Source: an uncultured Collinsella sp. | Lineage (GTDB): Bacteria; Actinomycetota; Coriobacteriia; Coriobacteriales; Coriobacteriaceae | Assembly: GCA_900544995.1 (NCBI GenBank) | Contig: UQXC01000029.1 | Location: 1 to 25,655, forward strand | Direction: 5' to 3' | Length of the DNA: 25,655 bases | Shown here: in pieces, positions 1 to 7,407 of the stretch | Layout of the letters: each line of letters opens with the position of its first letter | Position numbering within the stretch: position 1 is the first letter of the stretch | Notes under the pieces: model-generated | Database searches by the model: none | What the model saw: the letters and a program-made list of their open reading frames with translations, nothing else | What the model was told of the DNA's origin: nothing | Made by a program: the position numbers and the translations under genes

Positions 1-246
1 CTCGGCGGCGCGTGCGGCCTCCTCGGCGGCAGCTGCCTGCTCCTCGGCCTGCTTGGCGGCCTCGACTTCCTGGGCGCGGGCCTCGATCACCGAGGCGAGC
101 TGCTTGCGGACCATGGCGACATAAGCGTCCTCCAAGGTGGAGGAAGCGGACTTAGCGGGAATCTTCATATCGGCGAGATGACCCATCAGTTCCTTGGAGG
201 TCATGCCGAACTCTTTGGCCAGGGTGGACACACGGACTTTTGCCAT
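1..246 (-). CDS. infB: Translation initiation factor IF-2, N-terminal part (runs off left edge)
   Basis: The 82 codons present are the N-terminus of IF-2, the GTPase that places initiator fMet-tRNA on the 30S subunit. The start MAKVRVSTLAKEFGMTSKEL is the typical IF2_N fold (helical domain). It is followed by an Ala/Glu/Lys-rich stretch typical of the long variable linker before the G domain. The frame stays open to base 1, so the GTPase and tRNA-binding domains lie outside the window. The ATG at 246 is preceded by a good Shine-Dalgarno (GGTAGGTGA, about 254-262). It is the third gene of rimP-nusA-infB, 91 bp after nusA. No ylxR or L7Ae-like gene lies between nusA and infB, unlike in many Firmicutes. 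Confidence 0.93.
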   Translation of the reverse strand, partial: MAKVRVSTLAKEFGMTSKELMGHLADMKIPAKSASSTLEDAYVAMVRKQLASVIEARAQEVEAAKQAEEQAAAAEEAARAAE

Positions 247-267
247 ATGACTTCACCTACCCTTTCT

Positions 268-282
268 GGCACCTTGGGTGCC
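268..282 (-). other. Small stem-loop in front of infB
   Basis: A perfect 6-bp inverted repeat, GGCACC-ttg-GGTGCC, lies a few bases upstream of the infB ribosome binding site. It has no U-tract, so it is not a terminator. It may set mRNA stability or translation of infB, which is inference only. Confidence 0.4.
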
Positions 283-306
283 TAGAGACTGAACGAGCGT
301 GGGAGA

Positions 307-329
307 CGCGCCGGGACCCGCCCGGCGCG
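307..329 (-). other. GC-rich intercistronic hairpin between nusA and infB
   Basis: The arms CGCGCCGGG and CCCGGCGCG (9 bp, 5-nt loop) form a strong hairpin beginning 9 bp after the nusA stop codon. No U-run follows, so full termination is not expected. A pause, a processing site or partial decoupling of infB from nusA is possible. Confidence 0.45.
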
Positions 330-337
330 ACCGCGCG

Positions 338-1585
338 CTAGATCAGGTCCTCCGCATCATCGAAGGCGTCGGTGTCGTGGACACCGCAGAAACGGGAGCC
401 GGGACGAGCCTGGTTGCGGCACTGGATGCCGTCCTCGGACACATACTCGCAGCGGCGGACGTCCTCGTCCTCCTCGTCACCGATCAGGTCGGCGGCGGGC
501 TCCTCGTGAACGGGAACGTTCTTGAGGATGTCGGCGGCAAGGGTCTCGGACTTGATGTCGATGTGCCAGCCGGTCAGGCGCGCGGCGAGGCGGGCGTTCT
601 GGCCCTCCTTGCCGATGGCGAGGGACAGCTGGTCGTCGGGCACGATGACACCGGCGTAAGCCTTCTCCTCGTCGATGAGGACGCGGGTGACCTTGGCAGG
701 CGAAAGGGCGTTGGCAACGTAGACGGCAGGATCGGCATCCCACAGGATGACGTCGACGCGCTCGCCACGGAGCTCGCCCACGACAGCGCGAACACGGCTG
801 CCCTTGGGACCGACGCAGGCGCCCACGGGATCCAGACGGTCGTCGAGCGAGTGGACGGCGACCTTGGAGCGCTGGCCGGGCTCGCGGGCGATCGACTTGA
901 TCTGGACGGTGCCCTCATAGATCTCGGGCACCTCCTGCTCAAACAGACGACGCATGAGCTCGGGGTGGGTACGGGAGATGACAATCGGCGGACGGCTGTG
1001 CTCGCCACGAACCGGCTGCAGGTTGGAGTTGGGGTCGCGAACGTCGATGATCACGGCCTTGATGTGCTGGTTGTGCAGGTAGCGCTCGCCCATCGGACGC
1101 TCGTTGCGCTCGTTCTCGTAACGACGCTGATCGAAGTGCGGCAGCTCGGCCTCGACGCCCTCGCGAATCTTGACGATCGTGAAGTCGGGCGTGGACTGCA
1201 GCACGGTACCGCTGATGAGGTCACCGATGCGGCCGGAGAACTCCTCGTAGATCTGCTCGCGGGCGGAGTTGCGCACGATGGCGTTGATCTCGGCCTTGGC
1301 GTGCTGGGCGGCGATGCGGCTCGTGTTCTTGGGGGTAACGTCGATCTCCTCGAACTCGGTGAAGTTGCCCTCCTCGTCCATGGAATCGTCAATCGGCTCC
1401 AGACGGTAGACGTAGATCTTGCCGGTGGTGCGGTCGATGGTCACCTTGGCGCCCCACTCAAGATGCAGGATCTCGGCATAGCTCTTGGCGAGCGACTGCT
1501 CCAGGCGGTCGATCAGGTAGAGCTGGTCGATGTGCTTCTCCTGGCAAAGCTCCATCAGGGCGGACATCATGTCGGATGCTGCCAT
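338..1585 (-). CDS. nusA: Transcription termination/antitermination factor NusA with a Cys3-His C-terminal tail
   Basis: NusA binds RNA polymerase and nascent RNA and modulates pausing, termination and antitermination. The 415-aa protein shows the N-terminal RNAP-binding domain (about 1-130), an S1 domain (about 135-200), then KH1 (DPVGACVGPKGSR) and KH2 (LSLAIGKEGQNARLAARLTG). There are no acidic AR repeats of the E. coli type. Instead the protein ends in an acidic linker plus a 37-residue tail with C379-x9-C389-x10-C400-x2-H403, a plausible small zinc knuckle. The ATG at 1585 lies 1 bp from the rimP stop codon (TAA at 1587-1589). Its ribosome site (AAGGAAGG) is inside the end of rimP, so translation of the two is probably coupled. 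The family call is very secure; the zinc-binding idea is inference. Confidence 0.96.
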   Translation of the reverse strand: MAASDMMSALMELCQEKHIDQLYLIDRLEQSLAKSYAEILHLEWGAKVTIDRTTGKIYVYRLEPIDDSMDEEGNFTEFEEIDVTPKNTSRIAAQHAKAEINAIVRNSAREQIYEEFSGRIGDLISGTVLQSTPDFTIVKIREGVEAELPHFDQRRYENERNERPMGERYLHNQHIKAVIIDVRDPNSNLQPVRGEHSRPPIVISRTHPELMRRLFEQEVPEIYEGTVQIKSIAREPGQRSKVAVHSLDDRLDPVGACVGPKGSRVRAVVGELRGERVDVILWDADPAVYVANALSPAKVTRVLIDEEKAYAGVIVPDDQLSLAIGKEGQNARLAARLTGWHIDIKSETLAADILKNVPVHEEPAADLIGDEEDEDVRRCEYVSEDGIQCRNQARPGSRFCGVHDTDAFDDAEDLI

Positions 1586-1586
1586 C

Positions 1587-2081
1587 TTACTTTCCTTCCT
1601 TCGCGGGCTTGAAGTCGTAGGTGGGCTTCAACTTGCACTTTTTAACATCAGAGAAATCGAGGGTAACGGACTCGCCGTCCTCGAGCTCGAGGGTCACGTT
1701 CGCCTCGGTGGCGGCGGCAATCTTGCCGGCGTACTTGCGACGGCCCTCGGTGGCGGTGGAGGTGAGCTCGCAGTTCTCGCCCACAAAGCGGGCAAAGTCG
1801 CACGGGCGGCGCAGCGGGCGCGCCATACCCGGGCTCGACACCTCGAGCGTATAGCTCGAAGAGATGGGGTCGAGCTCCTCAATCACATCGCCGACCCACT
1901 TGGTGTTGGCCGTGACGTCGTTGAGCGAAAGACTCTGACCCTCGGCACCCTCGATACGCACGCGCACGCAGGGGGCCTTGGTGGCACCCACGAGCTCGAC
2001 GTCGACGATGTCGATATCGTGCTGGGGAGCGACGGCCTCGAGCGCGTCGATAATCGCCTGCTCGGTCTTGGTCTTGACCAT
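1587..2081 (-). CDS. rimP: Ribosome maturation factor RimP
   Basis: RimP assists 30S subunit maturation in the cytoplasm. The protein is 164 aa from the ATG at 2081 (MVKTKTEQAIIDALEAVAPQ). It has the N-terminal alpha/beta domain with VDVELVGATKAPCVRVRIEG, the central LDPISSSYTLEVSSPGMARP segment that is the family signature, and a C-terminal SH3-like barrel (KYAGKIAAATEANVTLELED). This start was chosen because GGAGGT sits 6 nt upstream. A longer in-frame reading to 2270 would run through the terminator and promoter described next and is rejected. First gene of rimP-nusA-infB. Confidence 0.94.
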   Translation of the reverse strand: MVKTKTEQAIIDALEAVAPQHDIDIVDVELVGATKAPCVRVRIEGAEGQSLSLNDVTANTKWVGDVIEELDPISSSYTLEVSSPGMARPLRRPCDFARFVGENCELTSTATEGRRKYAGKIAAATEANVTLELEDGESVTLDFSDVKKCKLKPTYDFKPAKEGK

Positions 2082-2101
2082 TGCGGCACCTCCATCCATA
2101 C

Positions 2102-2134
2102 AAAAAAGAAGCGGGGCCGAAACCCCACTTCTTT
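2102..2134 (-). terminator. Intrinsic terminator inside the rimP-nusA-infB leader (attenuator)
   Basis: On the minus strand the RNA folds into a 12-bp stem, AAAGAAG-U-GGGG over CCCC-G-CUUCUUU with loop UUUCGG, and runs straight into six U residues. The one imperfect pair is G-U on the minus strand but C-A on the plus strand, so minus is the functional strand. It lies about 20 nt after the predicted start of transcription and about 12 nt before the rimP Shine-Dalgarno. It therefore acts on the operon's own transcript, not on a gene upstream. Confidence 0.85.
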
Positions 2135-2159
2135 CAATTACAACTTCATTTGCAAGCAA

Positions 2160-2188
2160 ACTATACCAATAGCTGCGGAAACGTGCAA
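2160..2188 (-). promoter_or_regulatory. Sigma-70-type promoter of rimP-nusA-infB
   Basis: Minus strand: -35 TTGCAC (2183-2188), a spacer of exactly 17 bp, -10 TATAGT (2160-2165). Transcription should start near 2153, giving a leader of about 70 nt that contains the terminator at 2102-2134. Confidence 0.8.
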
Positions 2189-2346
2189 GCACAGTACGAA
2201 TCTGCAGGTCAGCGTGCGCACAGCTTCTCCACAAGAATAGGACAATTGGACTAAAGATTCCATGAGGCAACGGGCAACGTCTACTTTAGGGACCTGGTTC
2301 ACATTCCGTAAAAGACAGGACTAGGCACTGTGGCAAACAGATATAT

Positions 2347-2386
2347 AAGACGAGGGACGACCCATCCGGACCGTCCCTCGTCTTTT
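2347..2386 (-). terminator. Terminator downstream of leuS
   Basis: A perfect 13-bp inverted repeat (AAGACGAGGGACG / CGTCCCTCGTCTT, 12-nt loop) lies 25 bp after the leuS stop codon. The following U-rich tract is stronger on the plus strand (TTTTAT) than on the minus strand (TTATAT), so it may act in both directions. Confidence 0.75.
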
Positions 2387-2410
2387 ATGCGTCAGCTAAG
2401 CGCGCAGCGC

Positions 2411-4987
2411 TTACTTGACCACCAGGTTGACCAGCTTGCCGGGCACGCAGATGGCCTTGACGACCGTCTTGCCCTCGAGCCACTTGGCGACGGCGGCCTC
2501 GGCGGCAGCCTGCATATCCTCATTAGAGGCATCGCGAGCAACGTCGACACGACCGCGGACCTTACCGAGCACCTGGACGACGATCTGCACCGTGTCCTCA
2601 ACGGACTCGGCCAGGTCGAACTCGGGCCAGGCGGCGGTGTAGGCGTTGCCCTCACAGCCGAGCGCCTCGTGCCACAGTTCGTCGGCCCAGAACGGGCAGA
2701 TGGGAGCAAGGACGCTCACGATGTCCTTAGCCACGCCATAGCACAGCGCCTTGTCACGGGAAGCGCCCTCAGTGGCATTGAGGTAAGCGCTCGCCGCGTT
2801 GACGAGCTCCATGACAGCCGAGATCGCGGTGTTGAACTGGCCGCGATCGAAGTCCTCGGTGCACTTGGCGATGGTGCGGTGACGCTCGCGATAGAGCTTC
2901 ATCGCAACCTCGTCGAGCGCGGACTTGTCGAAGGCCACGTTGGCGTCGCCGGACTGGACGAGCTGCCAAACGATACGCCAGGCGCGCTTGATGAAGCGGT
3001 TGGCGCCCTCGACGGCCTTGGGATCCCAGTCGAAGTCCTTCTCGGGCGGGGCGATAAACAGGATCGCCAAACGCATGGTGTCGGCGCCGTAGGGCTCGAT
3101 GACCGAGCTCGGGGGCACGACATTGCCCTTGGACTTGGACATGGTGTCGCCGTTCTCGTCCTTGACCATGCCCTGGCACAGCAGGTTAGTGAAGGGCTCG
3201 TCCACGCTCAGCAGGCCCAGGTCGCGCAGCGCCTTGGTAAAGAAGCGGCTGTAGAGCAGGTGCAGAATGGCGTGCTCGATGCCGCCGATGTAGTTATCGA
3301 CGGGCATCCAACGGTCGGCGGCCTCGCGGGAGAAGGGCAGCTCGGTGTTGTGCGGATCGGTATAGCGCAGGTAATACCAGCTGGAGCAGGTGAAGGTGTC
3401 CATGGTATCGGTCTCGCGCTTGGCCGGGCGACCGCAGACCGGGCAGGTGGTCTCGTAGAACTCCTTGCACTCGGCGAGGGTCTCGCCGGCGCCCAAGTCC
3501 AGGTTCTCGGGCAGCGTCACCGGCAGCTGATCCTCGGGCACGGGCACGATACCGCAGTGCTCGCAGTGGATAGCCGGGATGGGGTTGCCCCAATAGCGCT
3601 GGCGGCTGATGAGCCAGTCGCGCAGACGGAACTCGACCTTGCGACGGCCGCAGCCCATGGCCTCGAGGTCGGCCACGATGGCAGCCTCGCCCTCGGAGTG
3701 CTTACCGCCGCGCATGCCGGTGTACTTGCCGGACTGGACGAGCGTGCCCTCGGCAGCGTGGGCGCAATCCCAGTCGACGGTCTCGGCATGGAAGGTATCG
3801 ATGGTCTCGCCGCTGGCCTCGACGGCAGCGCGATCGTCATCGTCCAGGATGATCGGCACGATCGGCAGGTCGTACTTGCGGGCAAACTCAAAGTCGCGCT
3901 GGTCGCCACAGGGAACGGCCATGACGGCACCGGTACCGTAGTCGGCAACGACATAATCGGCAACCCACACGGGGACCTTCTCGCCGTTGACGGGGTTTAC
4001 CACATAGCGGCCCGTGAAGGCACCATGCTTCTCGAGGGTGCCCTGGGCACGCTCGACGGCAGAGATATGCTTGGAGTCCTCGACGATCTTGGTGACGGCC
4101 TCCTCGTACTCCGTGCCCTCGACGAGCTCGTGCAGGCCGGCGTACTCGGGAGCCAGAACAAAGAAGGAGACGCCAAAAAGGGTATCGGCACGCGTGGTGA
4201 AGACGGTAATCTTGCCCTCGTCGCCCTCGATGGGCTCGCCATCCTGGTCGCACAGGGTAAAGTCGACCTCGGCGCCCTCGGAGCGACCGATCCAGTTGGC
4301 CTGCATCTGCTTGACGCGCTCGGGCCAGCCGGGGAGCTTCTCCAGGTCGTCGAGCAGCTCCTGGGAGTACTCGGTGATCTTGAAGTACCACTGCTCAAGG
4401 TCGCGCTTCTCGGGCTCGGTGCCGCAGCGCCAGCACTTACCCTCGGTGACCTGCTCGTTGGCCAGAACGGTCTTGCAGTTAGGACACCAGTTGACCGGGT
4501 TCTTCTTGCGGTAGACCAGGCCCTTTTCCCACAGCTTCTCAAAGATCCACTGACCCCAGCGGTAGTAGTCGGGGCTGCAGGTCTTGACCATGCGATCCAG
4601 ATCGTAGGAGAAGCCCATGCGCTTCATCGTGGCGAGCGCCTGGTCCATGTTCTTATACGTCCAGGCGGCAGCCTGCGTGTTGTGCTTGATGGCGGCGTTC
4701 TCGGCAGGCAGGCCAAAGGCGTCAAAGCCGATGGGGTGCAGCACGTCGTAGCCGCGCATGCGGGCCTGACGGGCCATGGCATCGCCGATAGTGTAGTTGC
4801 GCGCGTGGCCCATGTGCAGGTCGCCCGACGGATACGGGAACATCTCGAGCACATACTTCTTGGGCTTACTGTCGTCGGTGTCGACGGCAAAGAGGTTGGA
4901 GTCCTCCCAGGCCTTCATCCACCGGGACTCAATGGCCTGCGCGTCGTAGGCAGGGATCTCGTCCTTATGATCTGTGCAATCGCACAT
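2411..4987 (-). CDS. leuS: Leucyl-tRNA synthetase
   Basis: This class I aminoacyl-tRNA synthetase charges tRNA-Leu and edits mischarged products. At 858 aa it has normal bacterial length. Visible features are the HIGH motif as HMGH (58-61), a zinc module with C168-x2-C171 and C185-x2-C188, the CP1 editing domain (about 225-420), the KMSKS loop as TMSKS (615-619), and the anticodon-binding helical and C-terminal domains. The ATG at 4987 has AAAGGAG upstream. It is monocistronic by appearance, between the guaB-side hairpin at 5164-5198 and its own terminator at 2347-2386. The KMSKS first residue is Thr, a common variant. Its 5' leader holds the 119-bp palindrome at 5011-5129 and has no T-box consensus. 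Confidence 0.97.
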   Translation of the reverse strand: MCDCTDHKDEIPAYDAQAIESRWMKAWEDSNLFAVDTDDSKPKKYVLEMFPYPSGDLHMGHARNYTIGDAMARQARMRGYDVLHPIGFDAFGLPAENAAIKHNTQAAAWTYKNMDQALATMKRMGFSYDLDRMVKTCSPDYYRWGQWIFEKLWEKGLVYRKKNPVNWCPNCKTVLANEQVTEGKCWRCGTEPEKRDLEQWYFKITEYSQELLDDLEKLPGWPERVKQMQANWIGRSEGAEVDFTLCDQDGEPIEGDEGKITVFTTRADTLFGVSFFVLAPEYAGLHELVEGTEYEEAVTKIVEDSKHISAVERAQGTLEKHGAFTGRYVVNPVNGEKVPVWVADYVVADYGTGAVMAVPCGDQRDFEFARKYDLPIVPIILDDDDRAAVEASGETIDTFHAETVDWDCAHAAEGTLVQSGKYTGMRGGKHSEGEAAIVADLEAMGCGRRKVEFRLRDWLISRQRYWGNPIPAIHCEHCGIVPVPEDQLPVTLPENLDLGAGETLAECKEFYETTCPVCGRPAKRETDTMDTFTCSSWYYLRYTDPHNTELPFSREAADRWMPVDNYIGGIEHAILHLLYSRFFTKALRDLGLLSVDEPFTNLLCQGMVKDENGDTMSKSKGNVVPPSSVIEPYGADTMRLAILFIAPPEKDFDWDPKAVEGANRFIKRAWRIVWQLVQSGDANVAFDKSALDEVAMKLYRERHRTIAKCTEDFDRGQFNTAISAVMELVNAASAYLNATEGASRDKALCYGVAKDIVSVLAPICPFWADELWHEALGCEGNAYTAAWPEFDLAESVEDTVQIVVQVLGKVRGRVDVARDASNEDMQAAAEAAVAKWLEGKTVVKAICVPGKLVNLVVK

Positions 4988-5010
4988 ATCAGCTCCTTTA
5001 ATCTTAGCTG

Positions 5011-5129
5011 GGGTCGGTCGGCTTAGCTTTATTCGCTACTGCGGACAGTCCTGCGCAAGACGAAGAGCACATTAAGTGCTCTTCTTTGCGTGCGGAACTT
5101 GTAGCGAACAAAGCTAAGCCGACCGACCC
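5011..5129 (-). repeat. Long inverted repeat filling the leuS leader
   Basis: The outer arms 5011-5039 and 5101-5129 are 29 bp each with a single mismatch. Inside them a second stem closes (GAAGAGCAC-attaa-GTGCTCTTC, with GCGCAA/TTGCGT below it) separated by asymmetric internal loops. There is no U-tract, so it is not a simple terminator. If transcribed from the -10 at 5147-5152 it makes up nearly the whole leuS 5' leader. It could be a leader regulatory structure or a small palindromic mobile element. Confidence 0.8.
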
Positions 5130-5146
5130 TAAGGTTAACTTGACTG

Positions 5147-5155
5147 ATGATAGCA
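5147..5155 (-). promoter_or_regulatory. Possible extended -10 promoter of leuS
   Basis: The minus strand reads TGC-TATCAT, an extended -10 element, directly after the hairpin at 5164-5198. No good -35 is visible because the hairpin arm occupies that position. If used, the leader is about 150 nt. Confidence 0.4.
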
Positions 5156-5163
5156 AATACGAC

Positions 5164-5198
5164 AAGCGAGATGCCTGCGACTTGCAGGCATCTCGCTT
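5164..5198 (-). terminator. Hairpin terminator between guaB and leuS
   Basis: A perfect 15-bp stem (5164-5178 with 5184-5198, 5-nt loop) of the type used as a terminator. The tail on the minus strand (CTTGTCGTATTT) is a poor U-tract; the plus-strand tail (TTTAT) is better. It most likely ends guaB transcription, possibly in both directions. Confidence 0.6.
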
Positions 5199-5235
5199 TA
5201 TCTAAATAACGTGGTTGGGAATCAACCTTTGTTTG

Positions 5236-5261
5236 AAACTCGTTCTAGCACGAACGGGTTT
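5236..5261 (+). other. Hairpin next to structured repeat copy 1
   Basis: AAACTCGTTC pairs with GAACGGGTTT (10 bp including one G-U on the plus strand, loop TAGCAC). Its 3' arm overlaps the outer strand of the repeat at 5257-5355, so the two folds cannot form fully together. A simpler 5-bp hairpin (GGTTG/CAACC) lies at 5213-5227. Confidence 0.4.
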
Positions 5262-5355
5262 TCCAGGTGCCGCAGATTGCCGTGAAAGAGGAGCGCCGCG
5301 TACTTAGGTACGCAAGCGACGGTTTGAACGGCAAGGTGCGGTGCTTGGGAAAGCC
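5257..5355 (+). repeat. Structured repeat, copy 1 (3' of guaB)
   Basis: A long imperfect hairpin: outer stem CCAGGTGCCGCA with TGCGGTGCTTGG (12 pairs, three of them G-U on the plus strand), then TGCCGT/ACGGCA, an internal loop with GAAAGAGGAGCG on one side and GCGACGGTTTGA on the other, and a tip GCGTAC-ttag-GTACGC. The same loop sequences occur in copy 2 (12832-12933), while the stem pairs change together (T-A here, C-G there). The G-U pairs become A-C on the minus strand, so the plus strand is the better RNA sense. It begins 2 bp after the guaB stop codon. Confidence 0.8.
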
Positions 5356-5357
5356 GC

Positions 5358-6869
5358 TTAGCGGTAGCTGACGCTTTGCTGGGAGTCCTTGACGACTACG
5401 TCGTGGGCGCCGCCTTCGACGATGGAGGTGGAGCTTACCAGGGTCAGGCGTGCCTTTTCCTGGAGCTCGGGGATCGAGAGGGCACCGCAGTTGCACATCG
5501 TGGACTTGACCTTGTAGAGCGTGCCGCCCACGCCGTCCTTGAGGGAACCGGCGTAAGGAACGTAGGAGTCGACGCCCTCGACGAAGCTGAGCTTCGCGGC
5601 GCCGCCCAGGTCGTAGCGCTGCCAGTTGCGGGCACGCGCAGAACCCTCGCCCCAGTACTCCTTCATGTACTGGCCATTGACGTTGACGCGCTCGGTCGGA
5701 CTCTCGTCGAAGCGGGCGAAGTAGCGACCCAGCATCATGAAGTCGGCACCCATAGCAAGGGCGAGCGTCATGTGGTAGTCGTAGACGATACCGCCGTCGG
5801 AGCACACGGGCACGTAAACACCGGTCTCCTCGTAGTACTCGTCGCGAGCGCGGCAGACATCGATCAGCGCGGTAGCCTGGCCACGGCCGATACCCTTGGT
5901 CTCGCGGGTAATGCAGATGGAACCGCCGCCGATACCGACCTTGATGAAGTCGGCACCGCAGTCGGCCAGGAAGCGGAAGCCCTCGGCGTCGACGACGTTA
6001 CCGGCGCCGACCTTGACGTCCTCGCCGTAGTTGGCGCGAATCCACTCGATGGTGCGCTTCTGCCACTCGCTGAAGCCCTCGGAGGAATCGATGCACAGGA
6101 CATCGGCGCCGGCCTCGATGAGCAGCGGCACGCGCTCGGCATAGTCGCGGGTGTTGATACCGGCGCCGACCATGTAGCGCTTGTCGTTATCGAGCAGCTC
6201 GTTGGGGTTGGTCTTGTGGCTATCGTAGTCCTTGCGGAAGACGATGCCCATGAGGTGATCGTTATCGTCGACGATGGGCAGGGCGTTGAGCTTGTTGTCC
6301 CAGATGACGTCGTTAGCGACCTTGAGGCTGATGTTCTTGTCGCCCACGATGAGCTGCTCACGCGGGGTCATGAACTCGGAGACCTTCGTCTGGTGGTCAT
6401 CGCGGCTGGGGCGATAGTCACGGCTGGTGACGATGCCCAGGAGCTTACCCTTGGGAGTGCCGTCGTCGGTAACCGGCATGGTGGAGTGACCGGTCTTCTC
6501 CTTGAGCTCGATGACCTGCTCCATAGTCATGTCGGGGGTCAGGGTGGAATCGGACTGAACGAAGCCGGCCTTGTGATCCTTGACGGCCTTGACCATAGCG
6601 GCCTCGGACTCGGCGCTCTGGGAACCGTAAATGAAGGACAGGCCGCCCTCGGTAGCAAGCGCGACACCCATGTCGACGCCCGAGACGGACTGCATGATGG
6701 CGGAAACCATGGGGATGTTCAGGGTGATTGCCGGCTTCTCGCCGCGCTTGAAGCGGGTCAGCGGCGTCTTAAGAGAGACGTTGTTGGGGATGCACTGCGA
6801 GGACGAGTAACCAGGGACCAGCAGATACTCCGAAAACGTGTGGGACTCACCGGGAAAGAACGTAGCCAT
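5358..6869 (-). CDS. guaB: Inosine-5'-monophosphate dehydrogenase
   Basis: IMPDH oxidises IMP to XMP with NAD+, the committed step to guanine nucleotides. The 503-aa protein has the TIM barrel split by a CBS pair (about 105-225). The catalytic Cys319 sits in GIGGGSICITRETKGIGRGQ, followed by the SDGG phosphate loop (357-360), the MLGRYFA segment and the mobile flap with SARARNWQRY. The active-site loop reads GIGGGSICITR, not the more common GIGPGSICTTR, which marks a subfamily I associate with clostridial and actinobacterial gut anaerobes. The C-terminus carries MCNCGALSIPELQ. The ATG at 6869 has GGAGA upstream. Divergent from the winged-helix gene at 7063. IMPDH is much more likely than GMP reductase because of the CBS domains and the flap. 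Confidence 0.95.
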   Translation of the reverse strand: MATFFPGESHTFSEYLLVPGYSSSQCIPNNVSLKTPLTRFKRGEKPAITLNIPMVSAIMQSVSGVDMGVALATEGGLSFIYGSQSAESEAAMVKAVKDHKAGFVQSDSTLTPDMTMEQVIELKEKTGHSTMPVTDDGTPKGKLLGIVTSRDYRPSRDDHQTKVSEFMTPREQLIVGDKNISLKVANDVIWDNKLNALPIVDDNDHLMGIVFRKDYDSHKTNPNELLDNDKRYMVGAGINTRDYAERVPLLIEAGADVLCIDSSEGFSEWQKRTIEWIRANYGEDVKVGAGNVVDAEGFRFLADCGADFIKVGIGGGSICITRETKGIGRGQATALIDVCRARDEYYEETGVYVPVCSDGGIVYDYHMTLALAMGADFMMLGRYFARFDESPTERVNVNGQYMKEYWGEGSARARNWQRYDLGGAAKLSFVEGVDSYVPYAGSLKDGVGGTLYKVKSTMCNCGALSIPELQEKARLTLVSSTSIVEGGAHDVVVKDSQQSVSYR

Positions 6870-6927
6870 GTTTCTCCTTTTTCCATGCGACCGGTCGGCT
6901 GCAGGCCTCGTAGGACCCAGCCCAACC

Positions 6928-6939
6928 TTGGGCGCCCAA
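6928..6939. promoter_or_regulatory. Perfect 12-bp palindrome between guaB and the divergent regulator
   Basis: TTGGGCGCCCAA is a perfect palindrome in the divergent intergenic region, 58 bp upstream of guaB. It could be an operator or the base of a leader hairpin. There is no evidence for which protein would bind. No purine-riboswitch signature was seen around it. Confidence 0.35.
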
Positions 6940-7062
6940 TACTGGGGAAATATCTTAACGCACTTTGACTGCTACAATGCATGTTTTAAGAAGAGCACAC
7001 GAGGGTTTGACGCAGGCTTTGCGTTTGCCCAGCAAACACTTTAGCGGGGAGACGTGGAGCAC

Positions 7063-7407
7063 ATGGAGTACAAGACGACGGCAATGTTGGTCATTCAAGC
7101 GTGCGACAAGGATCTGCCGGGTGTGTTCGGCCACGGCTGCGTCTTGCTGCTACAGGGTATTGCCCGCGAGCACTCGCTCAACCGCGCCGCCAAGAGCATG
7201 GGCATGGCGTATTCCAAGGCATGGCGCATTGTGAACGAGGCCGAAGGTCAGCTGGGCTGCAAGCTCATCGAGCGCGACGGCGCCCGCGGATCCACCCTCA
7301 CCCCCGCCGGCGAGCGAGCCATAGCGGTCTACGAAGAGCTGCAGGCCGACATTAACAACGTCATCGCCACCAAAGCCAACGCCCTCATCGCCAGCATCAA
7401 AGAGTAG
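7063..7407 (+). CDS. Winged helix-turn-helix regulator (ModE/LysR-type DNA-binding domain only)
   Basis: A 114-aa protein formed by a single winged-helix domain of the kind at the N-terminus of ModE and LysR regulators. LLLQGIAREHSLNRAAKSMG and SYS-like AYSKAWRIVNEAE give the HTH; GARGSTLTPAGERAIAVYEE gives the wing and start of the linker helix. The molybdate-binding (TOBE) domain of full ModE is absent, so molybdate sensing is not supported. Start choice is uncertain: ATG 7063 lies 11 nt after GGGGAG, while an in-frame GTG at 7054 is only 2 nt after it. It is the only convincing plus-strand gene. Its 3' end overlaps the PLP-fold gene (7397) tail-to-tail by 11 bp. Target unknown. Confidence 0.8.
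   Translation: MEYKTTAMLVIQACDKDLPGVFGHGCVLLLQGIAREHSLNRAAKSMGMAYSKAWRIVNEAEGQLGCKLIERDGARGSTLTPAGERAIAVYEELQADINNVIATKANALIASIKE

Noticed and set aside
2330..5026. An 898-codon plus-strand open frame opposite leuS, and similar long frames opposite nusA, guaB, scrB, CotH and pelA-pelD
   Set aside because: They are exact antisense shadows of well-recognised genes, rich in Leu/Val/Asp/Gly or Arg/Ser runs, with no family motifs and no ribosome sites. They arise from GC-rich codon use.
5011..5129. T-box riboswitch in the leuS leader
   Set aside because: The conserved T-box bulge sequence and a following terminator/antiterminator pair are not present; the leader is a simple long palindrome.
6870..7053. 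Purine riboswitch upstream of guaB
   Set aside because: The aptamer's conserved junction and loop sequences are absent, and the region has only one 12-bp palindrome.
7063..7407. Full molybdate regulator ModE
   Set aside because: Only the DNA-binding domain is present; the molybdate-binding domain is missing and no molybdate transport genes are nearby.
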